Notes under the pieces: generated by a model
Told to the model about the DNA's origin: nothing
The model's database searches: none
Seen by the model: only the letters and a program-made list of their open reading frames with translations
Source of the DNA: Gammaproteobacteria bacterium
GTDB lineage: Bacteria > Pseudomonadota > Gammaproteobacteria > Tenderiales > Tenderiaceae
Assembly: GCA_027001525.1 (NCBI GenBank)
Contig: JALTMR010000237.1
Span: forward strand, 1-5,334
Length of the DNA stretch: 5,334 bases
Direction: 5' to 3'
Program-made: the position numbers and the translations under genes
Part shown: positions 1 to 5,334 of the stretch, in pieces
Position numbering within the stretch: the first letter of the stretch is position 1
Layout of the letters: the number at the start of each line of letters is the position of its first letter

Positions 1-57
1 TCCCTTAACATCGTGGAAACCGGCACAGCGCTGTTCGGTTTCCACGATGTTAAGGGA
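1..57 (+). repeat. Perfect 22-bp inverted repeat (hairpin) covering the pilV ribosome binding site
   Basis: Bases 1-22 are the exact reverse complement of bases 36-57. They are separated by a 13-base spacer (23-35), which itself contains the 10-base palindrome acagcgctgt at 25-34. In RNA this would be a very stable stem-loop. The right arm ends in AAGGGA (52-57), the likely Shine-Dalgarno sequence of pilV, so the folded form would hide the ribosome binding site. No T-run follows the right arm, so it does not look like a rho-independent terminator in the plus direction. The repeat starts at the first base of the window, so whether the arms extend further upstream cannot be seen. It could be a regulatory hairpin, a small inserted palindromic element, or a fold-back artefact if this is a contig end. 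The repeat itself is directly visible; its role is inference. Confidence 0.85.
52..57 (+). promoter_or_regulatory. Ribosome binding site of pilV
   Basis: AAGGGA lies 7 bases upstream of the ATG at 65. This favours the start at 65 over the in-frame ATG at 47, which lies inside the hairpin arm and would place the Shine-Dalgarno sequence after the start. The site is the last six bases of the right hairpin arm and pairs with TCCCTT at 1-6. Confidence 0.7.
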
Positions 58-64
58 TGGACTC

Positions 65-598
65 ATGGCATCCAGCAAGATCCGGCAGCAGCACGGCTTT
101 ACGCTGATTGAAGTACTTATTTCTATCGTCATTTTGTCGATCGGCCTGCTCGGCATCGCCGGCATGCAGGCCACCAGCATGAGCAACAACCACCAGGCTT
201 TTATCAAAACCCAGGCTGCCAACATGGCCGCCGACATGGCCGACCGCATTCGTGCCAACAGAGACGCGGCCGCCGCCTACGCCAACTTCAGCACTGCAGA
301 AGCACCTGCTGACCCCGGCTGCATCAACGCCGGTTGCCCCGGCGCACAACTGGCACAGTACGACCTCTTCCAGTGGAGCCAACCCTTTGTGCGAGCCCTG
401 CAACCGGCACTGCCTGGCGGCCGCGGCTTCATCTCCTGGGTTGATAATGGCGCAGGCCAGGAAGTGATCACCATCACCATTATCTGGCACGAACCCAACA
501 GCGATGACTTCCAGAACAATCAGTGCCTCGACGCCAACGCCCCGGCCATCAACCAAACGGCCGATGAGGCCTGCTACCAGTTGAGCTTTCGCATATGA
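65..598 (+). CDS. pilV: Type IV pilus minor pilin PilV
   Basis: This 177-residue class III prepilin is a minor subunit of the type IV pilus. In characterised homologues it belongs to the priming complex that initiates pilus assembly and supports PilY1 at the tip. The leader MASSKIRQQHG is cut after Gly11, giving a mature N-terminus FTLIEV with the +5 glutamate at Glu16. A hydrophobic helix follows at about residues 12-34. The stretch MADRIRANR at 58-66 is typical of the PilV family. The C-terminal domain has four cysteines (86, 91, 154, 170), probably forming two disulfides in the periplasm, and ends in CYQLSFRI. The start at 65 is chosen for AAGGGA 7 bases upstream. An in-frame ATG at 47 would give 183 residues. 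The stop codon overlaps the pilW start by 4 bases, implying translational coupling. Its translation may be affected by the hairpin at 1-57. Confidence 0.93.
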   Translation: MASSKIRQQHGFTLIEVLISIVILSIGLLGIAGMQATSMSNNHQAFIKTQAANMAADMADRIRANRDAAAAYANFSTAEAPADPGCINAGCPGAQLAQYDLFQWSQPFVRALQPALPGGRGFISWVDNGAGQEVITITIIWHEPNSDDFQNNQCLDANAPAINQTADEACYQLSFRI

Positions 599-1632
599 TG
601 CCCCAACACCCGCCCAATTTAAGACACAAGCAACAAGGCCTGACCCTGGTCGAGTTGATGATCTCCGTGACCCTGAGCCTGATCATCATGGCCGGTATTT
701 TTCAGATCTTCATGTCCAGCAAACAGACTTACCGGGTGCAAGATGCGTTGGGACGAATGCAGGAAAATGCCCGTTTCGCCATGGATCTGCTGACCTATGA
801 TATTCGCATGGCGGGCAACGTCGGCTGCAACCGAAACGCCATCCTCACCAATCAGTTTGCCGGCATCGTGCCCGACATCAACTCCGGCATACAGGGCTTC
901 GATATAGCCGGCGGCGAAGCCTCCATGTTCACCATGATGACAGACGCTGACAACAATCTGACGGCTGATGATATCGTTAACAACAGTGATGCCATTTTTA
1001 TACAGGGAGCCTCCAGCGTCAGCGGCGACCTGTCTGCCGCCATGGCCAACAGCAACGCGCCAATCTCCGTCAACCGCGCGTTAACGGGCGTTGAAGCTGG
1101 AGACCTCGTCATCATCGCCGATTGCACCGATGCCGAAATATTCCAGGTCACCAACATCAACGCCGACCTGACTCAAATCACCCACAACGGCCTGAACAAA
1201 ACATACGGCACCGATGCCCAGGTGATGCCCGCCATCTACACCGCCTATTACCTCGCCACCGATGACAACGGCGTGCAAAACTTGTATCAAAGGAGCATCG
1301 GCGCAGTGACGGGCGCACTGGCTGTGCAAGCGGAAGTCCCCCTCATTGAAGGTGTGGAAGATATGCAGATTTTCTACGGCGAAACCATCGGCAACACCGT
1401 CGCCTACAACACCGCCAACAACGTGGCAGATATGGCGAATGTGACCAGCGTTCGCATCCACCTGCTGCTTGCCACACTCGAAGATAATCTGACGGGCCAG
1501 GATCACCGCATAGCCGCCACACCACCGCAGAACTACTGGTACGTCGATGCCAACGGCAACAACGTTCAGGTGGCCGTACGGGATAATCGGCTCTTTCGCG
1601 CCATGACCACCACCATCTCTTTGCGCAACTAG
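595..1632 (+). CDS. pilW: Type IV pilus minor pilin PilW
   Basis: This is a 345-residue class III prepilin, large for a pilin as is usual for PilW, and comparable to GspJ of type II secretion. It has a 15-residue leader ending in KQQG, and the mature protein starts LTLVEL with the +5 glutamate at Glu20. The hydrophobic helix spans about residues 16-40. Family signatures are RMQENARFA near 54-62, the DIRMAGNVGC segment ending at Cys78, a second cysteine at 177 that probably pairs with it, IEGVEDMQIFYG ending at 262, and VTSVRIHLLL at 283-292. In homologues PilW works with PilV, PilX and PilY1 in the tip/priming complex. The start ATG overlaps the pilV stop (ATGA, 595-598), and a second ATG follows at once (598), so the true start could be either. 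No good Shine-Dalgarno sequence is seen, consistent with coupling to pilV. An acidic loop at 117-125 is noted as a finding. Confidence 0.93.
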   Translation: MMPQHPPNLRHKQQGLTLVELMISVTLSLIIMAGIFQIFMSSKQTYRVQDALGRMQENARFAMDLLTYDIRMAGNVGCNRNAILTNQFAGIVPDINSGIQGFDIAGGEASMFTMMTDADNNLTADDIVNNSDAIFIQGASSVSGDLSAAMANSNAPISVNRALTGVEAGDLVIIADCTDAEIFQVTNINADLTQITHNGLNKTYGTDAQVMPAIYTAYYLATDDNGVQNLYQRSIGAVTGALAVQAEVPLIEGVEDMQIFYGETIGNTVAYNTANNVADMANVTSVRIHLLLATLEDNLTGQDHRIAATPPQNYWYVDANGNNVQVAVRDNRLFRAMTTTISLRN

Positions 1633-1636
1633 GGAA
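1631..1636 (+). promoter_or_regulatory. Ribosome binding site of pilX
   Basis: AGGGAA overlaps the pilW stop codon (TAG, 1630-1632) and lies 6 bases before the pilX ATG at 1643. It fixes that start and gives pilX its own initiation signal, unlike pilW. Confidence 0.7.
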
Positions 1637-1642
1637 TCAACC

Positions 1643-2149
1643 ATGAAACATCAACAGGGTTCTGCGCTCATCTTCAGCCTCGTCATACTGCTCGTCATGA
1701 CACTCATCGGCATTACCTCCATGAGCACGTCGACGCTGGAGGAAAAAATGGCGGCCAATGACCGGGCTCAAAAAACAGCATTCCAGAACGCAGAGACGGG
1801 CATGCTGGGCGCAGAAACCACGCTCAACGCGCAGACCTACTACGGCGAACTGTATGAAGACTTCACAGCAGGAAATCTTGGCTACTACGACATGGGTACG
1901 CCGGTATTCGATATATACGACCCGGAACAGTGGGCGGGAAACTGCATTCAGGATAACGTCATCGCAGACCAGGACAACCCACCCTGCTACATCGTGGAGA
2001 ACCTGGCCCTTATCCCCCCCGAAAATCCATTTGAACCGGGCGCGGTCACAAGGCTGATCACCCGCGTCACCGTTAGGGGCACAGACGACAGCAACACCGC
2101 CAGTGTGTTGTTGCAGACCTACAATGAAAAACAGATCGTCAGCAATTAA
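1643..2149 (+). CDS. pilX: Type IV pilus minor pilin PilX (GspK-like tip subunit)
   Basis: This 168-residue prepilin has a very short leader, MKHQQG, cut after Gly6. The mature N-terminus SALIFSLVILLVMTLIGI is the hydrophobic helix (about 7-26). Mature position 5 is Phe11 rather than glutamate, a substitution shared with GspK, which caps the type II pseudopilus. The PilX N-terminal signatures TLEEKMA (31-37) and AFQNAE (46-51) are present. The globular part has two cysteines (101 and 115), likely one disulfide. In homologues PilX is part of the minor-pilin complex that recruits PilY1 to the pilus tip. It lies 10 bp after pilW and 34 bp before pilY1, so it is co-transcribed with both. A run of seven C at 2014-2020 lies inside the gene without breaking the frame. 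Confidence 0.91.
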   Translation: MKHQQGSALIFSLVILLVMTLIGITSMSTSTLEEKMAANDRAQKTAFQNAETGMLGAETTLNAQTYYGELYEDFTAGNLGYYDMGTPVFDIYDPEQWAGNCIQDNVIADQDNPPCYIVENLALIPPENPFEPGAVTRLITRVTVRGTDDSNTASVLLQTYNEKQIVSN

Positions 2150-2169
2150 CGCGCTAATGCTGACCATGC

Positions 2170-2174
2170 AAGGA
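2170..2174 (+). promoter_or_regulatory. Ribosome binding site of pilY1
   Basis: AAGGA lies 9 bases before the ATG at 2184, in the 34-bp gap after pilX. Two in-frame ATGs further upstream (2157 and 2166) have no such sequence and would add residues ahead of a well-formed signal peptide, so 2184 is preferred. Confidence 0.65.
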
Positions 2175-2183
2175 AGAGACGAC

Positions 2184-5100
2184 ATGAAAATAACTCGCGC
2201 TATCACCAGGCTCAGTGCCTGTTTGTGCCTTACCGTTGGCATGCTGACCACAGGAAGTGTTCAAGCAGCCCCTGGGGCCGTCACCCAACAGCCTCTGTTT
2301 GTTGGTAATTCCGTACCCCCTAACATCTTTTTTCTGACAGATGATTCCCTAAGCATGATTGTTGAAATGATTACCCCGGATTCTGCCGGGGGTGGCCTTC
2401 TGACAGAGAACTCCATCCCCGCAGCAGAACGGGAGGACTTCATTCATCGAGCGAAAACGAGTGAAACAGGAAACTGTACTTTCACAGATACGGGCTACGG
2501 CTATCTGTTTGTGCTGGAGATGCAAAGAAATTCAGCGGAAGCAATCATTGATGATGAAGAGTGCAACGTCGTTGCAGAAGAGGAGTGGCATGCCCGCGAC
2601 TACACATTCAACCGACTCTACTACAACCCAAACCAGATCTACAAACCTTGGGCAGGCGTAGACATTAACGGTGATCCTTATGAAAACATGGATATCACTG
2701 CCGCAAGACTCGACCCCTATGATCCAGGCGTAGGCACCATCAACCTACTCGAAGAGTCTGCGGTGACCGACCGCAGTGACGGGGCTAATGGAGCGCGCGA
2801 TTACTACCGCTCTGACGACTGGCGCCACTGGTGCTCCGACAATAACATCAGGTCAAGGTGCCAAGGCTGGCGTTATTACTATTACGACGAAGACGGCACC
2901 CGACAGCTCATGTGGGTTCACGACTTACCAGCCGGCGATAGCAGCGGAGAAACCAACACGCAGACAAACTTTGCCAACTGGTTTACCTACCATCGTAGCC
3001 GTGAATACTCTGCCAAATATGCTCTGAGCACAGTCATCTCTGAAGCAGCGGGAACACGCATCGGATTCAGTCCAATTAACGACAGGGACTCCGCCGTTGC
3101 AGTCGAGGAGACAAATCCGGTGCACCGACGTACGATTATGGACAATTTATTCAGCAATCCCCCTTCAGGTTTCACACCGCTACTGTCCGCCCTTTTCGCC
3201 ACTGGGGAATACTTCTCAGTAGACGCCGACCGTGCGGGCGCCATATTACCAGACCCCTCCCCCATATTAAGCGCGGCGGAAGGGGGGACCTGCCAGATGA
3301 ATGCCACCATCTTGATAACTGATGGTTTTTACGACGATTCGGGAAACGTTCCGGATACCATCGCTAATGAAGACCAATACAGTGGGAATGGCTTTGATGG
3401 AGGCTCTTTCGCGGACGACTATAGTCAAACCATGGCAGACATCGCCATGCACTATTTTGAGGAGGACTTGGCCCCGGCACTCCCCAATAGAGTTCCTCGG
3501 ACCCATAAGGAATCGGAAAGTATCAGTCAAGAATTCCTTCACCAGCACATCAACACGTACACTATCGCCTTTGGACTAGCGGGTACGCTTGACCCCTCAA
3601 TTAAACCAACCGATGACGGTTTTGCGGGCTGGCCCGACCCATCGCCACTCAATAATTTGGCCGAAAAAATAGATGACCTGCGCCACGCCGCATACAATGG
3701 CCGGGGCGAATTTCTAAGTGCGGATAATCCACAACAATTGATTGCCGCGCTTTCCGGTGCCGTGGGGGGAATTACTGAAGATAAAGGCAGCCCCGCCAAG
3801 GTCGTTTTTTCTGATTACCGTCTGAACGAAACATCCAAAGTATTTTCCAGCCGCTTTTCACCTGCAGACTGGAGCGGTGAATTCACAGCCAGAGAAGTTA
3901 TTAACGGCGAGCAAATAAGCGAAGAAGTCCTGTGGGAAGCAGCACAGGAGTTACAGGGTAACTCAACTCGAAACATCATCAGCTTCAATGGCCAAACAGG
4001 CATACCATTTCAATGGGACAACCTCTCGCTGCTCCAACAGACGTTACTGGGGCAAGGCGATGCCACAGACGGTGAGAACCGGTTGAACTATCTGCGGGGC
4101 GACCAAAGTAATGAAGGCCCCGGCGGGTACCGCGAAAGATCCAGCCTGCTGGGGGACATCGTCAGCTCTGGCCCCGAGTACGTAGGCAAACCACGAGTGC
4201 TTTTCCCCAATACCGAGCTGTTTGGTGCCCCCAGCCACCTCTACTATGACTTCTGGAGAGAACATCAGGAACGCTCACCCGTGGTTTACGTCGGCGCCAA
4301 TGACGGCATGCTACACGGGTTTGATGCCAATACCGGGGAAGAGGTTTTGGCCTATGTCCCTGAAGCTGTTTACGACAATTTGCGTCTTTTGGCAGACCCC
4401 AGCTACACCCACCGCTTTTACGTTGATTCTTCTGCCAAACAGTTTGACGCACTTTTCGCTCCCCGTGGGGATGGCCCTGTCGCATGGCGTACCGTGTTAA
4501 CCGGTGGGTTAGGTGCTGGAGGAAAAGCGTGGTATCTCCTGAACGTGACCAACCCCGACAACTTCGCAGAACGACGCGCAGATGACATCGTGCTGTGGGA
4601 GTTTGGGGAAGGTGATGATATAGCAGACCCGTCCGATTCTACCGAACTCAGCGATGTCGGCTACTCATTTAGCCAGCCCTCGGTCATTCTGACCAACGCT
4701 GAGAAGGATGGCCACAAACGCTGGGCCGTCGTTACCGGCAACGGTTATAACGCTCAAAGCGGCATCGCCAAACTGTTTATCATCTTTCTGGATGCCGACC
4801 CTTCTGACGGCTGGCAAGCGGGCCCCGAAGCAGATTATATTGAAATCTCAACCGACTTTGGTGGCCCCGACGAGGAGGATATAAATGGCTTATCTTCTCC
4901 CTACCCTGTTGATACCGATGGTGACTGGATTGCAGACCATGTCTACGCAGGAGACGTGAAGGGCAACCTTTGGGCATTCGATATTTCCTCCACACGAGCG
5001 AACAGGTGGCAAGTGGCATATCGCACCGGCAGCACCCCTCAGCCACTGTTCACAGCGATCAACGCCAGCGGCGACGCTCAACCGATCACCGCTCGGCCTA

Positions 5101-5334
5101 CGGCGATTCGTCACCCCCAGATGCGACGCAATAACAGCAACACCCCCAACGTCATGATCTACTTTGGCACCGGCCAGTACCTGACGACCGACGACCCGAG
5201 TAATACAGAAACCCAAAGTTTCTACGCGGTCTGGGATCAGGGCCGAGGGGGACTGACGCGAGACGACCTGACGACACAAACCTTATCAACATTCGAAGGC
5301 ACCACCACCACAGGAGAGGCACCAGCAGTCGGAC
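2184..5334 (+). CDS. pilY1: Type IV pilus tip adhesin/mechanosensor PilY1 (3' end outside window)
   Basis: The frame is open from 2184 to the window edge (1,050 codons, no stop), so the C-terminus is missing; homologues of about 1,160 residues or more suggest at least 100 residues are absent. A Sec signal peptide occupies 1-28, with likely cleavage at VQA-AP. The N-terminal part is a von Willebrand A-like region with the MIDAS motif DDSLS (53-57), the family segment YYNPNQIYKPW (146-156), Thr331, ILITDG (Asp380) and YTIAFGL (459-465). The C-terminal part is the PilC/PilY1 beta-propeller: GDIVSSGP from 657, VGANDGMLHGFD (703-714), WRTVLTGGLGAGG from 768, the calcium loop DTDGDWIAD (910-918) followed by YAGDVKGNLWAFD (921-933), and YFGTGQYL (993-1000). 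An RGD occurs at 638-640. Five cysteines, all in the vWA region, remain after signal removal. In homologues PilY1 sits at the pilus tip and controls adhesion, pilus retraction and surface sensing. Confidence 0.95.
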   Translation, partial: MKITRAITRLSACLCLTVGMLTTGSVQAAPGAVTQQPLFVGNSVPPNIFFLTDDSLSMIVEMITPDSAGGGLLTENSIPAAEREDFIHRAKTSETGNCTFTDTGYGYLFVLEMQRNSAEAIIDDEECNVVAEEEWHARDYTFNRLYYNPNQIYKPWAGVDINGDPYENMDITAARLDPYDPGVGTINLLEESAVTDRSDGANGARDYYRSDDWRHWCSDNNIRSRCQGWRYYYYDEDGTRQLMWVHDLPAGDSSGETNTQTNFANWFTYHRSREYSAKYALSTVISEAAGTRIGFSPINDRDSAVAVEETNPVHRRTIMDNLFSNPPSGFTPLLSALFATGEYFSVDADRAGAILPDPSPILSAAEGGTCQMNATILITDGFYDDSGNVPDTIANEDQYSGNGFDGGSFADDYSQTMADIAMHYFEEDLAPALPNRVPRTHKESESISQEFLHQHINTYTIAFGLAGTLDPSIKPTDDGFAGWPDPSPLNNLAEKIDDLRHAAYNGRGEFLSADNPQQLIAALSGAVGGITEDKGSPAKVVFSDYRLNETSKVFSSRFSPADWSGEFTAREVINGEQISEEVLWEAAQELQGNSTRNIISFNGQTGIPFQWDNLSLLQQTLLGQGDATDGENRLNYLRGDQSNEGPGGYRERSSLLGDIVSSGPEYVGKPRVLFPNTELFGAPSHLYYDFWREHQERSPVVYVGANDGMLHGFDANTGEEVLAYVPEAVYDNLRLLADPSYTHRFYVDSSAKQFDALFAPRGDGPVAWRTVLTGGLGAGGKAWYLLNVTNPDNFAERRADDIVLWEFGEGDDIADPSDSTELSDVGYSFSQPSVILTNAEKDGHKRWAVVTGNGYNAQSGIAKLFIIFLDADPSDGWQAGPEADYIEISTDFGGPDEEDINGLSSPYPVDTDGDWIADHVYAGDVKGNLWAFDISSTRANRWQVAYRTGSTPQPLFTAINASGDAQPITARPTAIRHPQMRRNNSNTPNVMIYFGTGQYLTTDDPSNTETQSFYAVWDQGRGGLTRDDLTTQTLSTFEGTTTTGEAPAVG
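4911..4937 (+). other. Calcium-binding loop of PilY1 (DxDxDxxxD)
   Basis: These bases encode DTDGDWIAD (PilY1 residues 910-918). Aspartates at loop positions 1, 3, 5 and 9 match the EF-hand-like site that in Pseudomonas aeruginosa PilY1 binds calcium and controls pilus extension versus retraction. The conserved AGD-x-x-GNLW propeller segment follows immediately, as in that family. All four ligand positions are intact, so calcium control is probably conserved here (inference). Confidence 0.85.

Noticed and set aside
6..8. TAA as the possible stop codon of an upstream fimT/fimU gene
   Set aside because: Only two bases precede it in the window, so the reading frame of any upstream gene cannot be judged.
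1..57. Rho-independent terminator between an upstream gene and pilV
   Set aside because: The stem is followed by TGGACTC, not a T-run, and by the pilV start within a few bases.
47..64. ATG at 47 as the pilV start
   Set aside because: It lies inside the hairpin arm, has no upstream Shine-Dalgarno sequence and only lengthens the prepilin leader; the ATG at 65 has AAGGGA at good spacing.
50..556. Minus-strand open frame of 168 codons opposite pilV
   Set aside because: It lies wholly antisense to a clear pilV gene, has no recognisable motif and looks like a by-product of the codon bias of the real gene.
1081..1644. Minus-strand open frame of 187 codons opposite pilW
   Set aside because: It is antisense to conserved PilW motifs; the repetitive Val/Gly/Asp composition is typical of a shadow frame.
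1637..2251. Minus-strand open frame of 204 codons opposite pilX and the pilY1 start
   Set aside because: It spans pilX, the intergenic gap and the pilY1 signal peptide on the other strand; the plus-strand genes have ribosome binding sites and family motifs, and this frame has none.
2461..4500. Several short plus- and minus-strand frames within pilY1, which could suggest a broken or multi-gene region
   Set aside because: Reading the frame of the ATG at 2184 gives an uninterrupted protein to the window edge with PilY1 motifs in the right order, so the short frames are shadows and the gene is intact.

Overview
The window is one plus-strand block of the type IV pilus minor-pilin operon: pilV, pilW, pilX and the first 1,050 codons of pilY1, which runs off the right edge. 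The gene order, the 4-bp pilV/pilW overlap, the short gaps and the family motifs match the fimU/fimT-pilV-pilW-pilX-pilY1-pilE cluster of Gammaproteobacteria. The species cannot be named from this stretch. The moderately GC-rich coding DNA and the PilY1-type (not neisserial PilC-type) arrangement suggest an environmental gammaproteobacterium.

Layout. Bases 1-57 form a large hairpin with perfect 22-bp arms, and its 3' arm contains the ribosome binding site of pilV. pilV (65-598) encodes a class III prepilin. pilW (595-1632) overlaps it and encodes a larger prepilin. pilX (1643-2149) follows after 10 bp and encodes a GspK-like prepilin without the +5 glutamate. pilY1 (2184-5334, no stop reached) follows after 34 bp and encodes an exported adhesin/mechanosensor with an N-terminal von Willebrand A (vWA) region and a C-terminal beta-propeller region carrying a DxDxDxxxD calcium loop. 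No RNA gene, insertion sequence or CRISPR array is visible. Apart from bases 1-64, every base is coding or a short intergenic gap.

How the genes work together. In the well-studied homologues, PilV, PilW and PilX (with FimU and PilE) are processed by the prepilin peptidase PilD. They form a complex that primes assembly of the pilus and carries PilY1 at its tip. PilY1 then contributes to adhesion, twitching motility and surface sensing. The operon promoter must lie upstream of the window, and the rest of pilY1 and probably pilE lie downstream.

The coding genes are a recognisable, intact system. The least explained element is the 57-bp hairpin over the pilV ribosome binding site. Within PilY1, an RGD tripeptide, a leucine-substituted metal-binding (MIDAS) motif and an odd number of cysteines deserve a second look.
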